Origin: Cristatella mucedo
Taxonomy: Eukaryota > Bryozoa > Phylactolaemata > Cristatellidae
DNA: 64,000 nucleotides
Assembly: GCA_009760855.2 (NCBI GenBank)
Contig: WPIO01000090.1
Coordinates: forward strand, 372,001-436,000
Direction: 5' to 3'
In this document: positions 35,194-46,005 of the stretch, piece by piece
Numbering within the stretch: position 1 is the stretch's first letter
Layout of the letters: every line of letters begins with the position of its first letter
Program-made: the position numbers and the translations under genes
The notes under the pieces: generated by a model
The model's input: the letters and a program-made list of their open reading frames with translations, nothing else
Database searches by the model: none
Told to the model about the DNA's origin: nothing

Positions 35194-35578
35194 CAACTCA
35201 ACCGGCGAGCAACTCAACCGGCGAGCAACTCAACCGGCGAGCAACTCAACCGGACTTGCAACTCAAACGGCGAGCAACGCTTTCGGCGAGCAACGCTTTC
35301 GGCGAGCAACGCTTTCGGCGAGCAACGCATCCGGCGTGCATCGCATCCGGCGTGCATCGCATCCGGCGTGCATCGCATCCGGCGTGCATCGCATCCGGCG
35401 TGCATCGCATCCGGCATGCATCGCATCCGGCGTGCATCGCATCCGGCGTGCATCGCATCCGGCGTGCATCGCATCCGGCGTGCATCGCATCCGGCATGCA
35501 TCGCATTCCGCATGCATCGCATTCCGCATGCATCGCATCCGGCGTTAATCGCATACGGCATGCGACGTATCCGGCATT
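35194..35578 (+). repeat. Zoned 16-bp minisatellite, 24 units
   Basis: Three unit types follow each other. CAACTCAACCGGCGAG units occupy 35194-35274, one of them 17 bp long. Three CAACGCTTTCGGCGAG units occupy 35275-35322. CATCGCATCCGGCGTG units and variants (GGCATG, ATTCCGCATG) occupy 35323-35578. The CGG(C)G core is constant, so all arose from one ancestral unit. Since 16 is not a multiple of 3, a 48-base super-period makes long open frames on both strands; their Arg/His/Cys-rich peptides are artefacts of the repeat. It is far more CpG-rich than its flanks. Confidence 0.95.
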
Positions 35579-35579
35579 G

Positions 35580-36670
35580 ATAAGGTTGCAAAGGCAACCC
35601 GGTCTTAAGTTTAAGCAGTACAAAATATTAAGCGTGCATATCCTCAAGCCTGCAGAATCAATGGAACAGCTATCACGGAACGATGACTTCATAGGCTTGT
35701 ATGCACTCACGGTGTACCGGAACGGACTTGACAGGTCTACTGATGCCAATTGAAGGTGGAGATGATAGTTGCCTATCCATCGGAAGATTAATGGTAGAAT
35801 ATAGGCAAAGGTATATTTATCAAACCTTTAGTTCCAGGTGTTCATTGCATAGGAGTGACTCGTGACCAATAATGTTTTCTAGTGGCAGGTGTGTAGGTTA
35901 GATAACGTGAGGACTAGATGCTTAGAGAGTGACAGCCTGAAAGTCAGCGGAAGGAGAGTGAGGGCTAAACGAGCGAGCTTAAACAAGTGATGCGAAATGC
36001 CCGCGAGATGAAATGCGATGAAGTTTTTTAAGCAAAAATTTACCACAAATCTGTAATACAGAGATACATGTAGGTAGTTTTAGAGCTCTGTTTGTTGCCT
36101 GCAGGCCAATAATTTTACAGGTAAAAATATTCAAGTGATCGAACCATTTAATTGGTAGTAAAATTTAATTGTATTTTTCTGTATTGGAAATAGTCATTAA
36201 GGGCAAGCGATCAGATTGAGAGATCACAACGCCAGCGTGTCTATATTGACAATACCTAGATATCAGAATCCGATAAAACACCAGGCCCCCCTCACTACTA
36301 CCGCCAACTAATCATAATGTAAACACACTTTGGCATGTAAATGTATTTTTCTGAATTACCAAAGTATAGCGGCAGAGACCGGTTTGACAAAAAATATTAC
36401 AAAATATGCAATTGAGCATTAAAAACGAAAGGTCTATATTAGAATTTACTGATACGACAGTAAAAACTCTAATCAAACAATGGCAGTGGACTCTTTCTAG
36501 AGTGCCGGTCAATTTAACGTGACGGAAATATATTCGCAGCATTTGAATACTTACCACCTCAAAATACATTTGATTTAACTTTTGCATTACTGTGTGCAAG
36601 CATGCAAACAAACCTTTCTTTAAACTAACGAAATCCACTGACGTATATTACCGTTAGATGTAAGTGATAT
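35580..36670. other. Unassigned intronic sequence
   Basis: No gene or repeat family recognised; a - strand frame at 36312-36638 lacks any domain. Confidence 0.4.
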
Positions 36671-36671
36671 A

Positions 36672-37012
36672 AATCTAATATAATAGTAATAATATTGCAC
36701 TTGATAAAGCGCCCTCAGAGAACTTAATCTCTTTCAAGGAGCTTTACATTTGCTGCAAAGTGATATGCAATTGAATAGTAAGTAAAATCATGCTTGGAGA
36801 ACAAACAAAATGAATAATATGGTTAGGGGTGACATGCACAGGGTCAGCATGCAAATGTGGTTAGTGGCAACATGCACAGTGTCAGCACGCATAAGCACGT
36901 GAAGGACGAATCACAGGGACCCACTAAATGCTGTACTAAATAGGTGTTTTTTTAAGTTCCTTTTAAATGTGGTCAGGTCAGGGGATGTTCTGACGCAGGT
37001 CGGGAGGGAGTT
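36672..37012 (-). mobile_element. LINE family A, young 3' copy
   Basis: Well-preserved tail, hairpin and 3' UTR; 5' truncation at GGTCGGGAGGGAGTT near 37011. Confidence 0.85.
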
Positions 37013-37548
37013 TTATTTACATGCACTGTTAACAAGAATCACCACAAAAATTACAGTGCAGCTAATATTTATGTAGGCTTTTTTCGCCACTTGTTATAAC
37101 TAGGTCTTGAAGACTTACTAAAGACATCCACAATGTGTCACGAACACACTCTCACTGCCGCATATGTTGAAATATAATTTCAAAACGCAGAGGCAAGAAT
37201 CTAGGTATCCATGAAATGTATTGGCGCGCAAGAACCTTTAGATTTCAATCTATTTCCGTGAGTAGGACACATATTTTTTATTGCAAAGCATAGAAAGCAG
37301 GCCTATCTTTTAGGGTTAACATGATGATTTATAATAGGAAGAGCTTTCGAAAAATATTGAAGTAGTGGTGAACTGACCATTTCTGTTGTCTTGCAATAAA
37401 TTATGTTTTAAAACTCTAAGAATTAACTATGAGATTAATCTTTTAAAAAACCAGTCATGAAATGATATTTTCTATGTTTATAAGAAATGCACCAAAACAG
37501 CATGCTTAAGATGATATTATAAGAGGCTCAATTATCTGCTATCAGAGC
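37012..37548. other. AT-rich intron before the kinase core exons
   Basis: No repeat family or gene recognised. Confidence 0.4.
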
Positions 37549-37587
37549 TAACCGTATGGTTGTTAAGTTACATCTTTTCTATGAGGA
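37549..37587 (+). CDS. CMGC-type protein kinase, tentative exon 3
   Basis: The frame at 37559-37588 reads VVKLHLFYEE, the beta-4 strand expected between RHEN (exon 2) and CIQMELMD (exon 4); compare the CDK5-like pattern HxNIVRLHDVxxxxxxLxLVFE. Its position just upstream of exon 4 also fits. The splice sites are poor. The nearest acceptors (CAG 37543-37545, GAG 37545-37547) do not continue from the phase-0 donor of exon 2, but the GAG acceptor would join in frame to the alternative exon 2 donor at 10429. A weak donor GTTGCA follows GAGGA and would join exon 4 at 38025 in frame. The exon may be real with unusual splicing, decayed, or coincidental. Confidence 0.3.
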
Positions 37588-37754
37588 GTTGCAATATTGA
37601 ATTGAATCCTACAAATGTAAGCCTGTCCGTATGCTGCCTCCTCCAAAGTATTCCCCATTTATTGTGCGTGTGTTACTTCCAATAGACAATTTTGAAGCCA
37701 AATTAGCGTTGATTGCGTATTCTAGAATGAATTGGTTGTGTACATAAATATAAA

Positions 37755-37905
37755 ATATAATTAATTTATAGCACACCAAGAGAACTTAATCTCTATTCAG
37801 GCGCTTCGCATATGCCTCGGGGCTCGAGCCCACGACTTCTGTCAGACCTTGGTCGGGGGGGGGGGGAGCACCTTAACCTCTAAACAAAACCAGCATCTGA
37901 AAGTA
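37755..37905 (-). mobile_element. SINE2 (tRNA head with LINE A tail)
   Basis: On the - strand: GGTTAAGGTGCTCC, a G/C-rich run, the B-box-like GTGGGCTCGAGCCCC, GAGGCATATGCGAAGCGCCTG, then AATAGAGATTAAGTTCTCTTG, which is the inner stem of the LINE A terminal hairpin. Same layout as 44245-44390. Confidence 0.7.
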
Positions 37906-38024
37906 GAACAGTTTTAAATATCAATGCTTTAAGTAATTCGAGACATGTTTTTTAAGAATGCATAGTTCACAAAAGAATATTAGTACTGTTATACTTTTAA
38001 TTTTTTCCTCAATTAACCCTCCAG

Positions 38025-38226
38025 TTGCATACAGATGGAGCTAATGGACAGTTCACTGTACAGCTGCCGAAGGAACTCAAATCCCATTGTAATTGGGGAT
38101 TTCGCAATTAGAAACTGCATGTTTCAGCTTCTGGCAGGCTTAAGTTATATACACAGTGCCGGTATTGTTCATCGAGATCTGACGCCGAACAACGTACTTG
38201 TGAATGAAAAAAAGAGCCTCTTCAAG
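38025..38226 (+). CDS. CMGC-type protein kinase, exon 4 (hinge to catalytic loop)
   Basis: Starts after CCTCCAG (38025, needing two bases from the previous exon) or after TACAG (38035, phase 0). The hinge reads [12 protein letters not shown], very like the MELMD hinge of JNK-type MAPKs. Helix E follows: [19 protein letters not shown]. The catalytic loop is [11 protein letters not shown]: the HRD aspartate and the Mg-binding asparagine are present, but the lysine of HRDLKPxN is threonine. It ends with KSLFK before GTAGCA; joining to exon 5 gives LFK-IADFD. The 81-bp intron that follows is the shortest of the gene. Confidence 0.85.
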
Positions 38227-38307
38227 GTAGCAGGTGCCTTACTGAGTGAAGGCTAATTACCAAACCTTTAGTGAGTGCACAATGCACAGCACAGCAGTAA
38301 TTTTTAG

Positions 38308-38500
38308 ATCGCCGATTTTGATTATGCAAGGAAATTGTATTCAAAGACGCCGGACACTTTGACAGACGAGGTGACCGCCCTGGCATTTCGAGCGCCAGAA
38401 GTTACGGTTACTCCGATGATATACAGTTATTCTATTGACATGTGGTCACTGGGATGTATTTTATACGATCTCTACAATGACAGATTCTTCAGTGAACCAT
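38308..38500 (+). CDS. CMGC-type protein kinase, exon 5 (activation segment)
   Basis: Acceptor TTTTTAG, then IADFDYARKLYSK: the DFG glycine is aspartate (DFD). The activation loop contains TDEVTALAFRAPEV. RAPE is intact, T-D-E stands where MAPKs have T-x-Y and CDKs T-H-E, and the canonical W-Y before RAPE is A-F. IDMWSLGCILYDLY (helix F) is normal. It ends at SEPT-type phase 1 (CCA T) before donor GTATCC; T plus CT from exon 6 gives Ser. These substitutions suggest altered or weak phosphotransfer, or a pseudokinase-like signalling role, but activity cannot be judged from sequence alone. Confidence 0.85.
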
Positions 38501-38650
38501 GTATCCTTGCAATTGCCCGAATACCGTGTTCAGAAGTCCGGCTTCATGCGTGTTATATACAACACTGGCCTAAGCGAATTCTTAGGTTCGTACCGAAGCT
38601 TGCTTTTGCTTATAAAATCATTTGATACATGTTCTCGTGATTTTCCTTAG

Positions 38651-38748
38651 CTCACTCAATAGGGGTGGGGATACGTCAAGTAGAGGAGCTCATCAAGCAA
38701 ATTGGTGGTATTGAGCAAGGCGATGTTGACTTTATTCAAAACGCAGAG
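38651..38748 (+). CDS. CMGC-type protein kinase, exon 6 (helix G region)
   Basis: Acceptor TTTTCCTTAG at 38641-38650, with an alternative in-frame AG at 38661-38662. The peptide VGIRQVEELIKQIGGIEQGD matches the segment after FPG in CDK/MAPK enzymes, where ...QLxxIxxxIG lies before helix G. The exon ends VDFIQNAE in phase 0 before GTAATA. Confidence 0.8.
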
Positions 38749-38774
38749 GTAATACAATTCATTATTATTCAATG

Positions 38775-38860
38775 CATAATACTAATAATAATAAAAATAA
38801 CGCACTTGATAAAGCGCCCTCAGAGAACCCAATCTCTTTCTAGACGCACTTTACATTTGG
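38775..38860 (-). mobile_element. LINE family A tail only, in kinase intron 6
   Basis: (ATT)n relic, AAAGCGCCCTCAGAGAACCC, TTTCTAGACGCACTTTACAT; inserted about 30 bp after the exon 6 donor. Confidence 0.8.
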
Positions 38861-40440
38861 GATGCATGGTACATAAACATTACAATTAATAACCAGAGGC
38901 AAGTGATTATGGTTATATCTATCTAATTCAGGATGTTTGAAGTATTAGCTATAAAATGATCGGCATGACTGGTGTGCAACAGGATAATAAATCAAGGACG
39001 AGTCGGATACGTAGAATTATGCTTAGACAGAAAAGCCTAATAAATTGGGTTTTATACTTGAAACAGCAAGATTAAGCACCCACGTAATCTGGGAACACTA
39101 ACTGAGACCATACTACTAATAATCCACACTAAACCTGCAATAACATTTCCGAAGCAAAATATTGCATTGCGGTCAAAAAACGCTTCAATTTAAGGCTAAA
39201 TTAAAATTAAAATTAAATTAATTTAATTAATTAAATTAAATCTAAAGCCGAGTCTTAACGTCTGCAAGCTCATTGCATCAAATTACAGTAGCTGATGCTG
39301 ATTGATTATTTGAGGTCGCTACAAGCTGATTTGTGAAGCAGTGAAATAATTTAATTTCATACAACAAAAGGCGAACAGCCCACGACGATTATAAGCTAGC
39401 GGTATTTTGCGTTTACCAGCTTATGCAAAGAATCAAATGTAGACAGGCTACGACGTTTGATTACCTGGCTTCAATCAGCATTAAACCATATGAATTTCAC
39501 ATGGCGTGTAGTGTTCAATTCACACTCATGCATTTCTCCCTCATTCGTCTGTTTTCTTTATGTGCACTCCGTTTGGAGTATTGGATCGGAAATAGCCTGA
39601 TATCTGCTGCAATAATTTTCCTTGGTCGCTTCTTAAAGTTAATAAAAGCCACTCTTACGAGTAATTGCTTCCTAAACGCTCTGCAAATCTTGGAAATCCA
39701 GAAACCTCCAATATAGCAAATCTGATCAAACTTACATGTAGCAAATAGGACTGCTGAGGGTGCTTATATACAAAGAATGACTTGATACTAAAGAGCAAAT
39801 CTAAAAACTGTACACAATTTCCTTTTCAAACTCACTTACCTAGTTTTGGTGCTTTTAGTTTGAGGAAATCAGGTTGGTCTAAGCAATGTTGAAGTTGTTT
39901 TTAGTTTGTATACAGAGAGCTTTTTTTGATGCCTTCACCCTGCTAGGATAAGTAGCCCTGGAATAAGTTTTAGTAATAGCGTGCCGCAATTAAAGTAACC
40001 TGTTTTCAATAAATAGAACTAAGTAAAGACGTATGTATATTGCTACACGATAGTTAAATAATCCCGAATTGATCAATCGTGCGAGCTTTGCTAAAAGAGC
40101 ATCCGTAAATCACACCACAAAACGAGTGGCTAATTTTTATTCAACCAGCAAGGCCTCTGCTGGCTCGACATAGGCATTTCTAGCTAACAATATGAGCCAG
40201 GGCCAATCACTGTTGATGTTGGGTCATATATACACTTTACAATGCTAATGCAGTTTCTCTCAAAAACTTGGGCTATGAATATTATTTAGGAGTTCTACCT
40301 TTAATGTTAAACTTTGATGTGTGCTTCCAGACTGTTGCTGCTGCTGCCGGTTTGCTGTTTAATTTCTCACTGCCATATTCACAAAGCTACGATTATAGGC
40401 TTTTAACACGGCTAGAAATATTAAAAATATTCCTAGCCTT
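38860..40440. other. AT-rich intronic stretch
   Basis: Contains a simple AATTAA-type palindromic run (39190-39242) and a 29-bp stem-loop at 40410-40438 (GGCTAGAAATATT/AATATTCCTAGCC). The 97-codon frame at 39423-39716 is unrecognised. Confidence 0.4.
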
Positions 40441-40442
40441 TA

Positions 40443-40597
40443 TAAGAGCCTCTTTTATATAGTTGCAGGAAACCAATAAAGACTATCGCTATCGCTTGCG
40501 GTTTAGATTAACGTTCGCCCACTGCAGGATTTGAACCAACGGAAAAAATTGTCGAGACAAACTGTCTAACCTGGTTGGCATAACGGCTTACCGAACG
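40443..40597 (-). mobile_element. SINE1 copy, diverged
   Basis: AGCCTCTTTTATATAGTTGC, GCCCACTGCAGGATTTGAAC and GGCATAACGGCTTACC keep the order of the SINE1 consensus. Confidence 0.65.
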
Positions 40598-40654
40598 TCT
40601 TTTAGATAGATGCTGTCTTTTGGAAAGAATGGGTGCAAAGCTTCATTTAGAGTT

Positions 40655-41645
40655 GGTAATAATAATAATAATAATAATAATGCACTTTAAGAAGCAACCT
40701 CAGAGAGCTTAATCTCTTTCTAGGTACTTTACAGTTTCTGCAAAAGAAACGCGATCGCTCGGTGAGTGTCATCATGCGTGATAAGCAACATGAGTAGCAT
40801 GGTTAATGGTGAGGTGCACAGGGTCAGCATTTAAGTGCAGTTAGTGGCAGGATGCAAACTATCACCTGCACCCACAAGCAAGTGAAGGACGAATCACAGG
40901 GATCCAATAAATGCTGTTCTAAATGGTGCGTCTTCTAGTTCCTTGTAAATGTCGTCAAATCAGGGGAAGCCGTAATGCAAGTTCCAGACTTTGGGAGCAT
41001 GCAAAATAAATGCACGATCTCCAAAAAATTTGAGGTATCTACGAGGTATTTTGAAACAGTTAGATTCCAAAAAGAGGGTGGTACGATGCTTGACCTGGTG
41101 GGGGAGTAGATCTGAGAGATAGGATGGAGCCAAGAATGAAGGGACGTAAAAGTGATTGACTAAACCTTGAAGTTGATCCGTTGATTGACTGGTAGCCGGT
41201 GCTGCTCGGTGAGAAGTGTTAAGATGTGGTCACTGGGATGCTTATGAAGAAAAGCCTAGCTGCAGAGTTTTGCACCAGCTATAAGTGCCTGATTGCACAG
41301 GGCCAGCCAGCAGTGAGTTACCGAAGTCAAGTCGAGATGTCACAAATGCATGGACCAACTTAAACATGCTATTCTTATCTAAAGAAGCCCGAGTTTTAGC
41401 AATGCTATGCACATGAAAATAGGCCGACTTGATTGTGGAGCTGATGTGGTCGTCTAAAGAAAGGTCAGTTTGGAACATGACACTTAGATTTCGTGCCGGT
41501 TCAGCAGATGTGCTGGAGAGCCAATCTTGAGCGTTAGCATTTCCAATTTCCGAATCACACTTGGTTTGCCCGTAACTAGTAAGTTAGTTTTATTATCATT
41601 TAGTATAAGAAAATTGGCTGCAGTTCACGCACTGAATGAAGTTGA
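40655..41645 (-). mobile_element. LINE family A, old 3' copy
   Basis: A (ATT)n tail of about nine units at 40657-40681, degenerate hairpin, 3' UTR and post-RT domain up to the counterpart of LNDDKTNLL. It stands head to head with the next copy. Confidence 0.8.
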
Positions 41646-41804
41646 TGGTTTTACAGAAACTACTCAGAGCTATAATGGTAACTGGGCGAAACTTGGTATC
41701 CCCATCTCTTTAGAGTTACAATCGGAGAGTATGAATCATTTCACCTTTTTTATTCACACGGAGAGCTCTTGTTTCTAGCCACATATCAGGCAAATTACCG
41801 TGAT

Positions 41805-42845
41805 TTCATTTAATAATTTGCAAATGAAACTCAGTGGTATCCTGGCCTTCAGCCCTCTTAGCCTTCAAGCACGTAAAATTCTCAACTCCCTTGCTGAATG
41901 CTTTGGCGGCATTCACGCATGGATGGCAGTAAAACGTCTTAAATTCAATGATGATTAAACTAACTTAATGGTTATGCGCAAGCCAAGAGTGATTAAAAAT
42001 GGGAAAGGTTAACGCTCGCAATCACCTTTGTTAGCATGTATACAGTTGAATCTACAAGAAACTTGTGCGTCCGGTTCCAAAGTAACTTTTCGTTAGTCGT
42101 CCAGAACGACAGCTCCTCAGTCAGTTCAGCCTACCTTTAGCAGCTTACAATTACTTCATTTGGGTTTGCTTAGAAAGTGATACTACATCAAAACTGGTCC
42201 AACCATTTCTCACATCCATCTCCACCTCTGTATATGATTGCTTTCTGGTCTAACAGCCTGTTCAGGTGCTTCAGCTGGTGTACAACTTAGCTGCTATGCT
42301 TTCCTGTCGCAAGTACCTTAATGGCTACATCAAACAACTTCTCTTAAACCTGGACTAGATCCCAGCCAAGCAACGCCTTAACTTCAAAATTTCTTCACTC
42401 AAGCTTAGGACTCTTAGGTTCTTAAGCTCTAGGCTACCCATTTGAATTACTCCCCCAACATACTAAGCATCGCACCACTGGCTTTTTGGAGCAAAATCGT
42501 TTATCCATGCCTCATACGAACCTCAAATCCTTGGGAGACCGTGCCTTTAGATCGTTAGCTCCCAAAGGCTGGAGCTTACTTCTGACTTGAGCAAAGAAGA
42601 ATTGACTTGATAAAAAAATGAACTAAAAACACATCGATTTACAGCAGCATTTATTGGGTCCATGCGATTTCTCCTTTACGACCTTCTGCGTGTTGACCAT
42701 GTGCATGTCACCCCTAACCATGTTATGCTTGTAAGCATTGAGTATGTTACCACTAACCATTCGACCGTTCGTGTTTCGTATATGACGTGAACTTCCTAGA
42801 AATAAATTAGTTGTTTAAGGACGCTACACCAAGTTAATGTCATTT
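41805..42845 (+). mobile_element. LINE family A, old 3' copy
   Basis: Starts at the counterpart of SNSLNSLAA (about 41870), passes KLNDDKTNL with a stop and LVHAFVTSRLDF relics, and ends in a decayed hairpin near 42830. Confidence 0.75.
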
Positions 42846-43139
42846 GTCTGCATTTATATGAAATAACTAGTTAAAATAAATTATTTGCACACGCTAACCT
42901 TGAAATATCTTTAATTTTATACTCTGTATGATTACATTAATCTTTTTGAATATGGGCACCAGACTGCATCCTTTGCAAGGAAAATAGTTTGGCTACGCAG
43001 TTCGGTAGGTACACACAAACATTCATGTAATTCTGTTTCGATTAAATTCAACTAATCAATAAATCACCCACCGAGTTTTCACTGATTATTTTCCCCAAAT
43101 TTTTCAATTACACAAGTTTTATTTTTAAACTCAAATTCT

Positions 43140-44135
43140 TCAGAACTTTGAGATGGCAGCCATTTTTCTAAAACTAAATGACGATAAAACTAACTTACTA
43201 GTAATGGGCAAACCCAGTATGATTCACGAATTGGAAAGGCTGACGCTCAAAATTGGCTGCCAGCATATCTCCAGTTGAATCAGCTCGAAATCTAGGTGTC
43301 ATATTCAAAAGCGACCTCTCGTTAGACGACCATATCAGCTCCACAGTCAAATCTGCCTATTTTCAGCTTTATAACATTGCTAAAAATAGGGCTTGTTTAG
43401 ATAAGGATACAACATCTAAGTTGGTCCAAGCATTCGTGACATCCCGTCTTGACTTCTGCAACTCACTGCTCTCTGGCCTGCGATCAGACGATTGCAGCTG
43501 GTGCAAAACTCGGAAGCTAGGCTTGTCTGCCGTAAGTTGTATGTCGCAGTTGCCATATCACTCCACTTCTCGCCGACCTGCACTGGCTACCAGTCAAGCA
43601 ACGGATTGACTTCAATAATTTTTCGCTCACTTTTAGGTCACTTCATTCTTTAGATGCAGCCTATCTCTCAGATCTACTCCTCCATCAGGCCAAGCATAGT
43701 ACCACCCGCTTTTCGGAATCCAACAGTCTAGCAATACCCCGTACAAACCTCAAATCCTTCGGAGACCGTGCATTTAGTTCGCATGCGGCCAAAGCCTGGA
43801 AATCCCTCCCGACCTGCGTCAGAGCATCCCTTGACCTGACAACATTAAAAAAAAAGAATTTAAAACCAAACCTATTTAGGACAGCATTTAGTGGCGCCCT
43901 GTGATTCGTCCTTGGTGTGCTTACGGGTGCTGACACTGTGCATGCTGCCACTTACCATATCTGCATTCTGACCCTCAGCATATCACCCCAAACCATGTTA
44001 TTCATTTTTGTTTGTTTATCAAGCATGATCTTATTCACCATTCAATTGTATTTTCCTTTGCAGCAAATGTAAAGTGCTTAGAGAGAGATTAAGTCATCTG
44101 AGGGCGCTCTATCAAGTGAATTATCAGTTTTGTAA
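43140..44135 (+). mobile_element. LINE family A, mid-age copy
   Basis: Reads FLKLNDDKTNLLVMGKPS, SARNLGVIFKSDLSLDDHI and FVTSRLDFCNSLLSGL. It then suffers an indel near 43485 and shifts frame, and ends in the 3' UTR, hairpin and GAATTATCAG. Confidence 0.85.
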
Positions 44136-44244
44136 TTTTGACATTATTAAGGTGAAATCATGTGAATGAATCTAGTTTGGGGAAAGTTACATTTGCTGCT
44201 AAAGAGGCATGTCAAGGAGATTACACATACCATGAAGCCGAGCT

Positions 44245-44390
44245 GGGTTGGTACAGTGGTTAGGGTGCTCGCCCCAACTAAAGTCTAGCTGAGGTCGTGG
44301 GCTCGAGCTCTGAGGCATATGTGAAGCGCCTGAATAGAGATTTAGTTCTCTTGGGGCGCTAGACAAATGAAATATATAATATATGTTTGA
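44245..44390 (+). mobile_element. SINE2 (tRNA head with LINE A tail), full
   Basis: The head CTGGGTTGGTACAGTGGTTA contains an A box (TGGTACAGTGG). About 45 bases later GTGGGCTCGAGCTCT is a diverged B box. The 3' part GAAGCGCCTGAATAGAGATT-TAGTTCTCTTGGGGCGCT matches the terminal hairpin of LINE A (AAAGCGCCTAGAAAGAGATT-GAGTTCTCTGAGGGCGCT). A tRNA-derived SINE sharing its 3' end with a LINE is the known arrangement by which LINE reverse transcriptases mobilise SINEs. Confidence 0.8.
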
Positions 44391-44534
44391 ACTGAGTCAG
44401 CACACAGATTAAAAATAACAGAGAAATCAAAATAACCCAATGAATGATCTCAGAAATTGGAGCTTTATATTTTATTAAAAGGTTCTAAATCAATAGCTGT
44501 AGTGAAATAAATCGGGGTTACGTTTCATGCAATC

Positions 44535-45055
44535 GGCAACAACTCAAGGCACCAAATTCAAATTTCAAAGTTTGTCATTGACTTTCAGGTCCCTCTATTC
44601 TTGACTCCGGCCAACCTAACATATCAACTTTCCCACCAGGCTAAAAATCGTAATACCCAATTTTCGGATTTCAATTTTCTTCCGATATCTCATAAAAATC
44701 TCAAATCTCTAGGAGACTGTGCATTTACTTTGCATGTACCCAAAGTCAGGAACTCACTCCCGGCTTGCGTCACAACATCTCCCAGCTTGTCCACATTTAA
44801 AAAGAAACTAAAAACTCACCTTTCATGACAGCATTTAGTGGGTCCCTGTGATTCACCCTTTATGTGCCTATACATTCATACGCTGGGCATACTGACCCTG
44901 TGCATCTCACCTAGTCATATTATTCTTGTCGTTGCATGCCCCCACTAGTCATTCAATCGTGCTTCCTGTGCAGTAAATTTAAAGTGCCTAGAAAGAGGCT
45001 GAGCTATAAATGAAGGCGCTATAGCAAATGTATTATCATTATTATCATTATTATC
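44535..45055 (+). mobile_element. LINE family A, old 3' copy
   Basis: Frame 44601-44828 carries NLKSLGDCAFTLHVPK and STFKKKLKTHLS, followed by stop, 3' UTR, hairpin and (ATT/ATC)n tail. Confidence 0.8.
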
Positions 45056-45821
45056 TCTATGTCCGTCGTCGTTAAATCAGTGGCATGAAATATATTGGAC
45101 TAGGGGAAATTCAAATATCCTGATTGACTAATTGGCAAGATGATCTAGAATGCATGTGGTTACCAGTTTGCTAATGTCGTCTAACAGTGTGGAGTGCTGA
45201 ATAGGAAATTAAGCAGATGGAGAACAATACATTCTTGTGCTCGCTTTGACTTGATAGATTGCAATAAAATTAATTACAATGAACTTGATAATTTTCTGAG
45301 AGCAAATGAGATCTTCAAAAAACTCTTGGGAGTTGCATGAGTATTCAGTTGCGAAGGAAATCGTGTTTAGACATGAAGTACTGACGAAGTATTTCATTGA
45401 GAGTATCATGTTGCCGATAAGACCAAATCATGAGCTATGAGGAAAACGATCGTACAAATGCATGGAACTCATCATGCAATGGTAAAGGAAATCACATTTT
45501 ATAATTGTCTTTGTCATGGCAAAGTTTTCATGATTGAAGCCCATCTTTTAGGTAGAAACCATATTCAGTTCATTTAAATCAAGATATTGAATGAGTAGTT
45601 TTATTTGTTTAGTAATTGTTTTATTGCTAATTTCAGCTTGGTTTCTTCTTATATCCTCAAATAATGGTTAGTTCATGATTTAGACTGAACGCGTAATGAT
45701 TTTATTGAGTAACCTGTAATCTGTAAAAAGCAGAACTCATTTAACGAAACATGAAATGGCTAAATTGGCAACACAACTCGGATAGGTCTGTACTAATCAG
45801 TTCATGAGACTGAATCATCAG

Positions 45822-46005
45822 TCTATTCCTACATTTCCGCAAAGATTCCCCAGCTTTTATAAAGCAGTACAGTTCAGCACATTGATCAGCTTGAAAAAAC
45901 GCTCGATTTCACCGATTCCAAAGAAGAACCTGAAATCTTTAGAAGCGCAAGTAGGCACTTTTGAGTTATCTTTACCAGCAGAACGCAGATCTCTGTACAT
46001 GATAG
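45822..46005 (+). CDS. CMGC-type protein kinase, exon 7 (C-lobe insert)
   Basis: Two acceptors, AATCAG at 45795-45800 and CATCAG at 45816-45821, both continue exon 6 in frame. The peptide begins SIPTFPQRFPSFYKA and is then basic (LKKRSISPIPKKNLK), ending ERRSLYMI. The donor ATAG/GTAATA leaves one base, and the acceptor at 47667 supplies GC, giving Gly. It occupies the place of the CMGC insert between helices G and H and is longer than in typical CDKs. The evidence is phase continuity on both sides plus position; similarity itself is weak. Confidence 0.5.

Noticed and set aside
35184-35753. Five overlapping ORFs of up to 189 codons on both strands
   Set aside because: All are produced by the 16-bp minisatellite, whose units lack stop codons in any frame.
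39190-39242. AATTAA-rich palindrome as a regulatory site or origin
   Set aside because: Simple AT-rich sequence forms such palindromes easily and nothing around it supports a function.
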